A model generated the notes under the pieces. It saw nothing but the letters and a program-made list of their open reading frames with translations, was not told the origin of the DNA and did no database searches. From Megalonaias nervosa (lineage: Eukaryota > Mollusca > Bivalvia > Unionida > Unionidae): a stretch of DNA of 64,000 nt. The translations under genes and the position numbers were made by a program. Where the stretch lies: positions 17,519-81,518 of the forward strand of contig JAECUM010004367.1 of the NCBI GenBank assembly GCA_016617855.1, written 5' to 3'. This document shows, in pieces, positions 1 to 12,400 of this stretch (its first letter is position 1; the number at the start of each line of letters is the position of its first letter).

Positions 1-389
1 TTGTACATGTAAAAAGGCATTATAGCTTTAACAGATCATGAATTTAATATTAAACCACAAATATTACTAAATAATTTAATATGAAGAAGAAAGTTTAAAA
101 TTAGAATTAACATATCTGTGAACAAATGAAAGGAAATTAGTGGCAGAAATAATGTTTTATTTTTCATTTATGCACGCTGCAAAGAGGAAAATATTTACAA
201 TAGAAAATATAATTGCAACAATACAAAATTCTGTGAACTACATAAACAAAGCATCTGTTTGGAAAGTCTTTAAAAACCTACATCATTTTATCTACATAAC
301 TAGGTTTGCATCTAAATGCAGCCACATGTTTGCTGTGGAACTGTTTTTCTGCTTACAACTTCTGCATCATATTCAGCCTGGATTAGAAT
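1..389. other. AT-rich flank, no feature recognised
   Basis: I see no gene, structured RNA or repeat that I can name. An 84-codon open frame at 140-394 (+) lacks any recognisable domain and overlaps the decayed end of the pogo transposase relic on the other strand. Confidence 0.4.
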
Positions 390-632
390 GTTAGAAGTAT
401 CCTGCAGTATCTTGGAAATCAATTTTGCCAAATTCAAACCTACTTACTACTCTGCCTGGATTTTCTTCCATAAATAATTTGCATTCTCTTATGTAATGTT
501 ACTTCAGAGGCTTGAAAGACCCCATATCAAGTGGCTGCAGTTTGTGTAGTGTGTGGAGGAGTGCAAAGAGTATCATGCCTAGCTCCTTACATTTTCTCAA
601 CATTCATGTACTGTGACCATCAGTTGATAGTA

Positions 633-2262
633 CAGTAAAACCTGTTATGAGAGACCGCCCCTTCTGCCAACAAAAAGCGGTCTCTCAAGACAGGTGGTCT
701 TTCATAGCAAAAATACCAGTTTCCAAGGTCCAGTTTCAGAACAATTTCAAGAAAAATAACCACAATCACTGTACATATATTCTATTCTTTATTAATAGTT
801 GTTGCTAAAATATTGTATGCATTCATCTAAAAATAAAATTATAATGTAATAAAGATATACTTCTATCATTAAACATGAAATCACATTTACATTTGAAGAT
901 CACATATTTTAGCATATGAAATCGTTTCTGAATTACTCGTTTTCCTTTATAACAACCTAAATTTGTTTTACCGACGTTTAAACCGCTTTTTTGCGAGTGG
1001 TCTGCACTTTTTCACTTCTTTCAGTTACAATAATTTTTTTCTCCAGCCTTAAAATTTGTCTCATTTTAGTTGGAGGTTCGTCCATTGTTATTAAAATTCT
1101 AGGTGTTAAAATTATTAGTGCTCAGTTTAACATCGAACGTAAAGACGGTGGCTGTGGGAAAATATGAAAAATCTATACATGTGCATTGCATATCTAACAA
1201 TGAAATAAAAAGAAACAATTATCTCATTCAGAAACAGGACCATTTACTCAGTGACAAAAGTCAACGGCTTCATTCAAAGATAACATACAGGGATTAACTC
1301 TATAAGCAAAGTGTGTAACCCGGTCGCACCAACTTGAATAGACAACAGCTTTGTGATTGGGATGTCGTCACTTAACATGGGGGGGGGGGACGAACATCAC
1401 AAGTCTTGAGCACTATCAGTCGAATCCCGCAAATGATTCTTTCGTGCTGGTTTAATAGACAATGACCTTATTCACCCCCGGCAATACCGATTAACTCGAG
1501 ACAAAATATGCGACCACTACATCAACTTTGACACTTCAACGGCATTTCATGACATGTACATTAGCCAGGTTTATGGACTGTAGCATCTATCACCGGTAGC
1601 AACAATCCTTTTTTAAACATTCTTTTGATATTTGTTTTTGATCAGAACAATTGATACTAATCAAGCGGTCGTTGTAATAATTACATAAAGGTCACTGGTG
1701 TCTGTCAGTTCTCGCGATACAGTCGTCCTAGGGATGCCAGGTCCTACAAAGGCTGGGAAGCAGGTTAACTACGGGAATAATTAGTCTGGTTCCCTGCTTT
1801 GTATACTTTCTGATTTCCTCACCCCAATACGAATAACGGAGAACAACACAAGGAGCACACGAAGCAGGGAACCAGACTAGGAAATAATCTACATATACTT
1901 TAGTCTGGTTTACGACAGAAACTATAAAACACTTCAAGCCTAGCCAAAAAAAAAAAAAAATCAGAGATCAGTAGCCAGCCAATTTTTTTTAAAAAAAATT
2001 TTATATTTGGAACGGTATGAGCGGTCGTTCTTACAGGGATTAAACAAAGGTTGGTGGAGTTTATCTTCATTTTTTGCGATGTGGTCGTTCATAACAGTGT
2101 CGAAATGCACATTTTGCCAAGATATTGCGGTCACTGGTCGCGTTCAGCAGGTGGTCGCTCGTAGCAGTGTTTATATAATAAAATCGATCCGTGCATAACG
2201 ATTGTGGTCGTACATGACAGGTGGTCGCTCATAGCAGACGTCACTCAAGACAGTTTTTACTG
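633..2262. mobile_element. Nonautonomous pogo-like DNA transposon with TA target duplication
   Basis: The left end reads TA + CAGTAAAACCTG (TA at 631-632) and the right end reads CAGTTTTTACTG + TA (TA at 2263-2264), so the termini are inverted repeats flanked by TA, as in Tc1/mariner/pogo elements. Inside each end are several subterminal copies of a GGTCGCTCATAGCAG-like motif (for example near 2025, 2085, 2130, 2150, 2205 and 2220) and the related GGTCTCTC form near 690. There is no transposase inside. It interrupts the older pogo transposase relic. A Mutator-like MITE sits inside it at 1782-1879. Confidence 0.8.
1782..1879. mobile_element. Mutator-like MITE, 98 bp
   Basis: The element has inverted termini TAGTCTGGTTCCCTGCTT and AAGCAGGGAACCAGACTA and is flanked by GGGAATAAT on the left and GGAAATAAT on the right, a 9-bp target duplication with one mismatch. 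Nine-bp duplications are typical of the Mutator (MuDR/MULE) superfamily. A second copy of the same family lies at 18444-18520. It has no coding capacity. Confidence 0.8.
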
Positions 2263-2799
2263 TAATACTGTTCTTGCTGGTGGAATGTGCCTTACAAAGT
2301 GCTCAGTTACCCAAGTTTTGAAGAGCCCTTAAGTCTATCCAACCATTTGCATGCTATAGTACAAGGCGGCATACCCTGAAACCTCATGTTTACCAGTGAA
2401 TATCACCCGTGATGGGATGAGGAGGCCAGAGGCACAAGCTACAACTGCTACGTTTTGTTTTATTGCCACTTGTCTTTGAATAAGCATCTTGTACAGACTG
2501 CTTTACAATTTTAGGTGGCTTATGATCATATTGTATACCTGTTTTATTGGCATTAAAAATTTGCTCTGGGGGCATGTGTTTAATGGGTATATGTGACAGA
2601 AGACTTGAGACTGAAGTAGTTATTGACTACTGTTGGATTCAGAGATATTGCCCTATCCCTGAGTAATGACTGGGGGCTGCACAAACTCACATGGGGCCAT
2701 CTTTTAGTACATGTAAACCCCAACCACCAGTCACAACCAGGTCTACCATTTCCTTTCTTTACTATGTCACTGACTGCACAAGACCTGTTTTTTGCTAGG

Positions 2800-3005
2800 A
2801 CTGCTCTGGTGGCCTAGTGGTTAGAATGTCAGCATCGGATGCGACAGGTCGCAGGTTCGAGCCTGGGCTGAGTCATCTCAAAGACTTGTAAATATGGTAC
2901 TCAGCATTAAGAGATTAGTGTTAGGACTGGTCCGCCTGGTGTTGGGATAATGTGACTGGGTGGGACATGATGTTACTTGTCAGCAGCATGATGCCCCAGT
3001 TCTAT
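2800..3005 (+). repeat. tRNA-derived SINE
   Basis: The head has an A-box-like TGGCCTAGTGGTTAGAATG near 2810 and a B box GGTTCGAGCCT near 2855, at tRNA-like spacing but without a foldable acceptor stem, so it is a SINE head rather than a tRNA gene. The body continues with GGTCCGCCTGGTGTTGGGAT and ends near a short AATAAA-type tail. It abuts the dispersed repeat that begins around 3000. Confidence 0.75.
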
Positions 3006-5810
3006 ATATCACAATAAACTGCCGCACTGTAGACATTGTAGCAGTATGACTGCAAAATTGTTAAAGCCGTGTTAAAAATCCAAATCATGCACACCCACAC
3101 ACATGCCATAATTACAGAAAACTTTATGAAAAACGTCCATTTATTTTTGTTACTTGGATCTGTAATTAAAATTTTCGTCAAAAAATCGTCTAAATCCATG
3201 TGGATTAGTAGTTAGTGTAAGAGTATAGACACAAAAGAAATTGATAAATTATTTATGCATAACACTCACTTTAACTAGGCCTAGTCTCCACATGTCTACA
3301 CTAACTTTCGTGAATGTCTTAAAGTTTACAAATGATGACTGTTTTATTATCCTATACCTGCCATGGTTTGTGCCCATGACCATCTTCTGGATACAATGGT
3401 TTTTTTTTTTAAGTTTAACAAAATCACTCTCCTCTTATATTATTTAGACATAACATCCATCAGGCACCATTTATTTTCAATTTAGACTGGTCCGCTAAAT
3501 ATTCAGTAAAAAAATGAATCTATGATGTGTGGTTTCACATTCAAGGAACCCATCTGTTTTCTTGGAACTGTTTCATGTAAAATTTATGTAAAAATTACGA
3601 TATTTAGACATGTAGTGAATTTTTATTATATTTTTAAAAATGTTATTAAATAACAAAGATTTTTTTCCCTTACCGTATTTATGGTATGTTTTCGTACACC
3701 GTTTTTGTTTTTGGCAAATATAATATTTAAATTCCATGCAATTTTTCGGACATGGCTCCGCTATAATTTTTCTACAATTTATGTTTTATGACGCAATGTA
3801 AGAAAATCTGCTGCATCGTTTTAAAGTAAGATTCACAGTGTGTTTGCCGTTAATTTAACTGATACAGTGTTCGCTTCATTTGGTCCCCAGTTATTTAATG
3901 TGATCACGAACTTCCATGGATTGGTTGTCAGTGTAGACATCATTACACACGAAAGCACTTCAAGCAGGTGTGACAGTTATGGCTTTGATTTGAAACCATG
4001 ACCCCTGCTTTATATTGTTAAACAATACACCAGAGAGTTAGTATGGATTAGTAAATTCATTGGCATCATGCAACAAAACAAACCCCTTATCCCTGAGGCA
4101 TTATGTACCACGGTTTAAATGTAGTTATTGTTCTACAGGTAATAAACCTCTTTGTAGACAATAAATATTAATTGTGGGTGCAACATGTTCGGTACATTGT
4201 TTGCTCTTTTAACGAAATCCAGATGGCTGCCTTTTATTTCCGAACACACCTGTCAGAGAAATCCCACAAATTATAGTATGAACAATTATCACCTAGACAC
4301 CCTGAAATCTCCAACATGCATCAAAACAATCTTTGAGCAGTCGATTGTTTCGAGTCAGCAGGCTCTACTCATTTTGAAGCTACCCTCGGCTAGGTGGGAA
4401 AAAAAGGAAGAGAGAACCACAACAAATAGATCACCTTTATTTTAAAAAATACCAACATATTAACGACTGGTATATTGCAACTTGCTTTTATTTTTACCCT
4501 TCCTAGGCATGCATACAACACTCACCCCATATGGAGCCTCTCACTCTTGGTGCTGTAAGATTAGACATCATACATGTACCGGTATTTCTACTCTCGATAC
4601 TAAAATGTTTCTGTCATAAATATCTTCAGAATTATAATTCCAAATTTTTTTTATTTAGTTTGTATTAATATGTTAATTACACAGACATAAAGCTTGGCAT
4701 GCGTTTGTAAGGTAGATTTTATTGATCACTGATTAGTAGAGGGTTAAGCTGTGGATTGCAAAATTACAAATATGGCAGTTCTTTTGGAAAATACGCACAC
4801 AATCGTGGCTCTGATACATGTATGGCTGCGTTTTCTGGTGGATGGACATGTATGAAATAGACAAAATAAGCAAGTAATGCCTGTTTTTCATTCATTATAC
4901 TTTCCGTGGTATTAGACAAAATACTTGTTTTACTTCATGGCAGCACTTCATTATGTGAGCTAATGGTAACTTCATTATGGACGGGGGGGCACAAATTTAT
5001 CTTCCCGTTTGTTTTCGGACACCTAATTAAAGAACTTAATATGTATTCGGAAAACAAAAAAGTAATTTTTTGCAGTCTGAAAACATGCCGTAAATACGGT
5101 ATATTAAAATATTTCATTGAAAAATTTCATTCTGTATAGTAGTCCATTTCGTTCATTTTTCCTAACATGGTATAAGAAGTGCATGTTATGGTTACCAAGT
5201 TTTGTGATGCCTTTGCCATGACAAAAATATGTCTTGGGTTTGATGCAAATAAAAAATGTCCGGTAAATGAGCATGTGAACAGCGGCCCTGACTTCAGCAG
5301 CTAACTCGCTCCAGGGCCTAAATGGCATTAGTTAAATCGGATATTTCTGTTGTGCTATATTTTATTTGAATTGTAGTATGTATTTAAATTTTATTTTGTT
5401 GAATATTTTTTATTAGTAATTACCGTCGTTATTGATGAAAGGTATCGACCCAGGATCTCAAAACAAACGCGTTGTGAGAAATATTGGCACACGAACCAAG
5501 GACAGGCACGAAGTTAGGTAAGTTTAGCTTGAAATATTAACATCGATTCTTAAATAGGTCGTGCAAGAAAGGAGAGAAGTGTCCTTCCTTATATTATTAT
5601 ATAGTACATGTGTGGCAAGTACATTATAAGCAAAGATATGAGCCCATGTGATGATGGATAAATGTGAACACGACACGCGCCTCAAACTGTAATCGTTGTT
5701 CTGCGTCTTGATCTGAACTTGGAAACTTTTTTTAAAGGGTTACCCAGTTGTCCATTTCATTACCCAGGTTATTGTCAACGGGCAGGTACCCGTTGGCATC
5801 TTTAGGTATG
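3000..5810 (-). repeat. Dispersed repeat, copy A (interrupted)
   Basis: Two blocks, about 3000-3670 and 5102-5810, are reverse-complement matches to one continuous stretch at about 50275-51610. Good anchors are the shared segment around CAAGAAAACAGATGGGTT (near 3550 and 51065) and the segment around GCGGCCCTGACTT (near 5283 and 50785). The 1.4 kb between the blocks is absent from the other copy and has its own inverted termini, so it is a later insertion. I found no coding capacity and cannot assign the repeat to a class. Confidence 0.8.
3673..5099. mobile_element. 1.43-kb TIR element inserted at TA
   Basis: The left end is CCGTATTTATGGTATGTTTTC and the right end is GAAAACATGCCGTAAATACGG, inverted repeats with two mismatches over 21 bases. 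TA dinucleotides flank it at 3671-3672 and 5100-5101. The uninterrupted copy at about 50990 shows the empty site. The TA duplication points to Tc1/mariner-type transposition. The interior has only short frames (for example 4906-5139, +) without a recognisable transposase. Confidence 0.8.
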
Positions 5811-6526
5811 ACTTGGCCGGGGTTCAAACCTGCAATCTTCCGCATCCAAGGTGGACAATCCAGCTTAGACCACAAGAGTGGTACCTGTAATATGGGGAAC
5901 TTGTCACATTTAACAAAGGCTGAGACTACATGGCTGCAGTATACCATATTTAGAACACATGTTTATGTTGACACCAAAATACCTGACTTCATGCAAATAC
6001 ATGCGTGTAAATGGAGGTAACCATTTCAGTATTTGGGGGATAGTGGTGGACTGGAATGTAAACAAAAATATCGGCCAGCAAATAACTTGAAAAAGTATGA
6101 TTTATAGAAAAAAGGAACTTATTATCTCCATCATATTAAGTTGAAGAAAAACTATATTGAGATAAAAGAATAAAGAATACCCAGGCTCAGAAGCAAATGC
6201 CCCAACTCAAGATTAAATTGTCAGCTTTGGGTTCTAAATGACCATCACAGCATATTTAATGTTATTATAAATAATAACTGAAGTAAATAAAAAGATGCAC
6301 AAGCTCATCATGATAGGCTCAATCATGTTTCATTGAAAAGGTTAACAGGATGAGCAAAGTAACATGAACCTGAGGTATGTTTTGAAAAACTGCAAAGATG
6401 TTGTGAAGGATATGTGCAAATTGCATGAGAGCACAAGTTACACTTCGCAGCATTTTACATGAGATGAGCTTAGCACTAGTGCACATTTCTGCATCGTTAT
6501 TGTTTTGAGCGTAATTTTTATTTCAG
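5811..6526. other. PRDM9: Upstream flank of the PRDM9-like gene; no promoter identified
   Basis: The stretch directly before the first recognised coding exon has no clear CpG-rich or TATA-type promoter that I can defend. The exon at 6527 begins behind a good acceptor (TTTTTATTTCAG ending at 6526), so a noncoding or short coding first exon probably lies further upstream. I could not locate it. Confidence 0.4.
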
Positions 6527-6694
6527 TACCATCAATAATGTCCTTGGGATCAAAAATTGACTTCAGCAAGTTTGAGACCCAGGGGGTGGACATCACACCT
6601 TACTTCAGCAAGGCTGAACTGGAACAGCTGTCTGACTATGAGAAGAAGAGATATGAAAACATAAAGCGCAACTATGACATGATGATTGCATTTG
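6527..6694 (+). CDS. PRDM9: PRDM9-like exon 1: KRAB-related domain
   Basis: The exon follows the acceptor TTTTTATTTCAG and ends at G|GTAACT (phase 1). After Met at 6538 it codes for a KRAB-related domain with the core DITPYFSKAELEQLSDYEKK and then RYENIKRNY, matching the PRDM9/SSX type of KRAB box (D-I-x-x-Y-F-x-x-E-W; K-R-N-Y) rather than the classic KZNF KRAB. The usual Trp after the acidic residue is Leu here (AELEQL). In mammals this domain mediates protein contacts (for example CXXC1, EWSR1) in meiotic cells. The 11 bases before the ATG are in frame with no stop, so an upstream coding exon remains possible. Confidence 0.88.
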
Positions 6695-9399
6695 GTAACT
6701 ACATACTGTTAAAACAAATCGCATGATTTTAGTAAAATAATTTGTGTAATGTCCATTATATTTCAGTGGGTACGGTTTAGACCTATCAGCTGTTGAATGT
6801 GATGTCTTTTTTTTTTTTTGAGTTGATGTAAGGAAGTATTTCATGCGTGAAGTTGAAATACAAGATAAAACAGTACGATTCCAATGTCAGCAGCTCATTG
6901 GCAGTAATCATCCACTTGGATGCCATTGATTATATTAAATATGTAACTTGTGCTTGTGAATAAATTTACCTTTTTGTGTCTCAAGAATCACTGCTATTTG
7001 AAATATAATCCCTTCTGTTCATTGTAAACTCGGTTCATGTATAAGCTCTCATTAGCTTGAGATTTATTGTGACATTTTTTCTAGTGGTATTCAGATCCTA
7101 TTATACTCAATCATCCTTAGGTGATTGGATAAGTTGATTCTATTCCTTTTGGCAACCAATTTTATTCTCCCATATTGTCAGTATAATCTGGATGTTTTTC
7201 AGAATTTTAGGGTAAGTACAGAGATGCCCATTGTCCTGAATTTGGTGTGAATTTCCCCAGTTGCCAAGCCTGTTCATGAATCACACTGCTGTATAAAAAA
7301 AATTGGGATTGTTTGTGATAAAACTAAACTGAAAGAAAAATTTGGTGCAAATTGAAGCCATATGTGAGTATTTTTGGTCCTTTCAAGTCTTTTCTGTTAA
7401 TTTCTAACATCATCATCAGTTTCCGGCATACAACTTGAGTGTTTTTGGTCCTTTCCAGTCTTTATGGTAATATGCGACATAAGACCAGTTTCCAGCATAT
7501 AATGTGATATTATAATCAGATCAGTTTATTTTGTTCCTTTCCCAGTCTTTTTCTGTAATTGGCATCATATGATCACTTTTGCGCCATTATTCAGAGTGCT
7601 TCATTTCGCTTGATTGTTTTCTTTATGACATACTGTGTTGTTTGTGTTTTTCTCCTAATTAGATTTCTGCAGCATTTGTGTTTATTTACGAACTATTTGC
7701 CTTGACTTTAAAATGTTGGACAGTGATTTTAAGCCCATCCTGAAGGCTGTATGGAATCAAATTTAATAAAATTCATTATTTTAAAGGAATAATAAAACCT
7801 CCTTTGTGTTTTAAAGATACAAAAATCCGTCCAAAAAATTGAGAGGGCTGAGAATGGAGCCATGCGGTGTGATAAACAGGGATCCGACCTTTGCTGTGTG
7901 GAAACAATTTTGGAAAAGGATCTTTCGACAAAGCTGAAAAAAGCCAGAAGCAGTTTGAGGACAATTAACAGAATACACAGAGCTGTGTATTGTTAGTAGT
8001 GTTATATAACTGCACAGACATGTTTTATAATGCTTGTAAATGAATTTTATCATTTTTCTGGCTTCCACGTGGAATTTTTATTTGCTGCAGTGTTGTGAAT
8101 TTTTCAATAGAATCATGAAGTTTTACCCTTTTGTCCCCAATTTCCCTGGTTGGCAGTGGGCATCTATGTAATTAATGTCTTTCCCTTTTTACGTCCTAAT
8201 GTCTTAAACTATGTAACAAAACAAACTAAAACCAAACAAGCTTTTAATTTTCCAAAAATATAAATTTATTTCCGTAAAATATTTAATCAAATAAAGTGAA
8301 AGAATTGAAAATAACTTGCAGTATGCATGAATTTCTGTATTTCCTAAATGTACTTTCAGTTTCGCAGTAATCTGGAAACAATCAAAAAGTATTCCAAATA
8401 AAGGTTCTAATGTGCTTATGTGCTAACACCACTGAAAAATCACTGTTCTGATCTAAAAGTTTTTTCTTTGAGGTAATCTAGTGAAAGCTGAATGTCACTA
8501 GTATTTGAACGTTTCAAGTAATGCAGTGAAATTATTAAATATGCAGTTATAAAAGTACTGTCTGTTTAGAATGAATGGTTTCAAGCTCAGCAATTTGAAC
8601 ATTCACTGGATAAATAAATCTGTTCATTTCATTGACAATCACAAGAACGAAATATAACTGAAGAATGAAATGTGCATTTAATTCCTTTATAGAGCCATTC
8701 TATACACATTAACTCTACAATTCTGAATCGCTTGAGAAGATTCCACGTATTTACATTTCTGTCTTGTGAAATATCTTTCAGTCAGCGTTTGACTAATTGT
8801 AAATTATTACAGAGCCAATAAACAACCATGGCGTGCATGACCTTTAGGGTTCAAATGTTCTTTCAGGATCACATGATAGTGACATTACCTCCATTCGTCT
8901 ATTTTGTTGGCCTTCTTTGACTGAATTAGTTCTTGACATGAACTTAGCAATAACCTTGATTTATGTTGTTGTTGTAGGGTTTAACGCCATTTTTGGGCAC
9001 AAGATAGCTATACATGGTGGCCAGTATATAAGTGGTGGAGGAAGCCCCAGGGAAAACCCTGGAAAGAACCACTGACTTGTGAGAAGCTACTAGCGAGCTT
9101 ACTCATGTATCCACATTGACCGAGCACATGATTCAAACCCATGCTGACAGGGGTGAGATGGCAGTGATCCATAACAGTGAGCACCTTAGACCATTTGTCC
9201 ACTTGGACCCCTCCCCCCTCAATTTGTGGATGGAGAAGGTAGATACATGTACTCCAACTTAAGTACAGGCCTGTCAGCCACAGAATTAGAGAATTGAAAA
9301 ATATGTAATTAACCCAAACAACTGAAAAACTATATTATATAATAATATGATTTAGTTAATTTAAAATTCTTCACATCTGGAATATTTGTTGTCTCCTAT

Positions 9400-9440
<41 letters not shown>

Positions 9441-12400
9441 GTGTGTGTGTATTATAATGTGGTTGGTAATATAGAGTGAAATGTGTCACTAGTAGCCCCT
9501 GATGGGAAAAGGCAAAACTGGTTGTTGCAAATGGGTCACCTTTTAAAGCTTGTTTTTTTAAACCCTTTAGCTACGACTACCACATCTAAGCGTCACCTGT
9601 AAATAGCTCCTGAACCCCACTGACGCATATATGCAGTGTCGATAAGCCTAGTTTACTACCCCAGTGTCGCTTGTGTGCGTGTAGTTCTGCAGTACTCAAA
9701 ACCCCAGTGTCGCATCACTGCGGACGTGACCGCTATGTTAACTAAACGTTGATTGGTTGAAAGTACAGATGTTTACATATTTTTCATTATCATAACCAAT
9801 GAGAGGACTGGTTACTGAACATTTTGATACAAGTTTGAAAGCTGAGAGGTTAAATTTTAGACATGCGGAAAGGGATTTCCTGCAATGTACGAAAGACGTG
9901 TAGTTGAGATAAACAAAAATGGATTCCGATTCAGATATGAGCGACTTTGAAGGGTTCAATGCAAGCGATATTGAAAAGTTTAATGGATCATTCTTAGAAA
10001 ATGGATCAGATATTGATGTTAGTCCTGTTTCAACACTAGATGTATGTGATTTTGAATCAGATGACGAGGATTTATTTTGTGGGATTCAAAACAGTTTACG
10101 TGACTGGGATTTCTTATATGATGGGATGTAGGAGTAAATAAAGTGGAAGTATATGAATAACAGACACTATATAAGGTAAGCTGCATTTTATTTCACTGAA
10201 ATCCAGCTAAAACTAATGAAATAATGAATATAAATGTAACCATGTTTTTATTGTCAGTTTCTGTAGTCAGCCATGATGATGCTTTAGTATTCAGCCTAGC
10301 AAACAGCCTCAGTAGTCTCAGTAACTGATACGATATCACTTAGTAGTAGTGAAACTGCACAACAGCTGTAGTAGCTAAAGGGTTAACAAATACCATGCAC
10401 TGAGTACCATTATTATTATTACTTTATCAAGATTTTTATGTGCTCCATACAACAAAATCTTAAGAGTATATGTTGTTCTTTCTGAAATTTTATGTTCCAC
10501 TGGCAAGAAAACCCCAAAACATTGACCTTAGTTCATACTATAAATGCTATATTAGGATTAATCGTTTGTTCAACTTGCCAAGTTCAAAAGGCAGTCGGCT
10601 CATGTGAGAAGCCTGTAATGAACAGTAAATCAGAAAAAACCATTTGTAGGTATTTGTTGTGAACCTTGAACCAAAACATCTGCCTTTCCTGGCACATTTT
10701 GAATCTGGAATGGTTCCAACACTAATGAAAAGGGATGTAACTTGTATTTTTTCATGAAGATGAACTTTTTTCTTCCGAGATTGCTTAATTGACAAGCAAA
10801 TAGATTAAGATGCCTAACTATACCTAGCTGTCACACTGGCACTTAAGGTGTCTTGTATTTCTGCTGTGATGAAACAACCACTTTTATCCCCAACCATCAA
10901 ACAGATTGCTTCAATCCTCTACCTAATAATAAAAATTGCCTTGCTCACAAATTTACTGTACTGTTACCTTGAACTTGCACTGCCAACAGGACTGGAAGTA
11001 CAAGTAGAAGTGTTTGCATATTGATTCATGTGATCTAAAGGCAGAGAGAAACACTTGTTTGGTTAGGAACACCTGGGTGCTGACTGGAAGGCAGGTGACA
11101 TTTGCATGGGAGATTGACTGTGGGGAAATGAGAATGGCCATTCTGAACAGGTGACTTCAAAGTAAAGGTGGCTCTTAGGACAGGTTTGACTAATATGAAT
11201 TAATAAGATGCTCTTCATTGTGTTGTACCACTCAAAATCATCAATATTGTGTTTGGCAGTCTAACTTCACCCATCATCATTAATATTTTTTAATTGCTTT
11301 CTGCTTCAGAAATAAACTTTTGTGACAGTCGTGCTTTTAAATGTAGTTATTCGTAACCAATGCAGTTGAAGTTATCACAATGAATATGGAGTTTACATGT
11401 ATGTAACTGGGAAAAAATAGTTTAAACAGGTACCTGATAATTGATTTTTTTAAGTTTGTTGCATCCGTTGATACAAGGGTGTGGTTTTGCAGGTTTACCA
11501 GCTGTGAAGCCAGAGTTCATGATGGGACCCCGGTCCAGAGCCAGAAAAAGACCCAAGTCTCCTTCAAGCTCAGATGATAGTGATGAAGACTGGACTCCAA
11601 CTATGCATCAGACAAAATTAAAAGGTGAGAATTTATTAGTGAAGGATTGCATTTGCTATTCGTCAACTGAAGGTTGGCTGGTCCAACTCATTGCCCTATG
11701 TTTCGGGCAGATCATGCCATTGCTTACAGTAGATCCCATTATATACGCCCATAAAATTAATGCACCAAGGGAAGTATAAGGGAAAATTATGAAGGCATGT
11801 ATACCTTTAATCTGATAGAGAGGGTCCAAACCATAATTAAATGTCCTGATTACTCGGTGGATTATTATTATTATTTTTTTAATAAAAATGAACGGGGTCT
11901 TGAGTGATCTTTAACAATTGCACAGGTTGCTTTGCTTGGACTATTTGTTCAACTCACACCTCTCCCTCGCTTCTCCTAAACCCATACATGTCTAAACTCT
12001 GGATTGTCCAAAAATAACAGTGTGCTCTGTGTATCAGGTAATGTTTCTTGGTCAAGAGGTTAAAAATAAGTTTCACATTATACTCTATTGCAATAGTCAT
12101 GAGGTAAAAACTATAAATGACTTATCTTCCATTCTTGTTTATTAACATCTTTTATTATATAAAAATGTATAGTATAGGCAGTTTTTGTGAACATGTGCTT
12201 CCAGTCACATGACTGTGACCTTCATGTAGCACCTTTCATCATTTATAAAGGCTGCAATTTCTGTCAACAATTGATAGACTTGATTGGCCTATTTTCTCTG
12301 ACCAGTGATGATCCCAGATTCTTGTAACAGTCATGTGACCATGCTACCTTTTACTTATAAATATTCACTATTATTAAAGAAACACTTTTTATCTTCAGTT

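Larger units (their letters stand above)
390..2690 (-). pseudogene. pogo/Tigger-type transposase relic (DDE_1), split by an insertion
   Basis: The minus strand carries two decayed pieces of a pogo/Tigger-like transposase. The upstream piece (about 2690 to 2265) includes a segment reading IFNANKTGIQYDHKPP, comparable to the IFNVDETG motif of DDE_1 transposases, with the catalytic Asp-Glu region degraded. The downstream piece (632 to about 390) resumes with a DGHS-like motif, then a PPHTTQ-like motif and a C-terminal NPGRVVSRFEFG segment, in the order known for this family. The two pieces are separated by a 1.63-kb element at a TA dinucleotide (633-2262). Stops and frameshifts occur in both, so it is dead. 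The motif order is seen directly; the family assignment is from knowledge of DDE_1 proteins. Confidence 0.75.

Noticed and set aside
2805..2870. Genuine tRNA gene
   Set aside because: A and B boxes are present but no acceptor stem or anticodon arm folds properly, and a SINE body follows.
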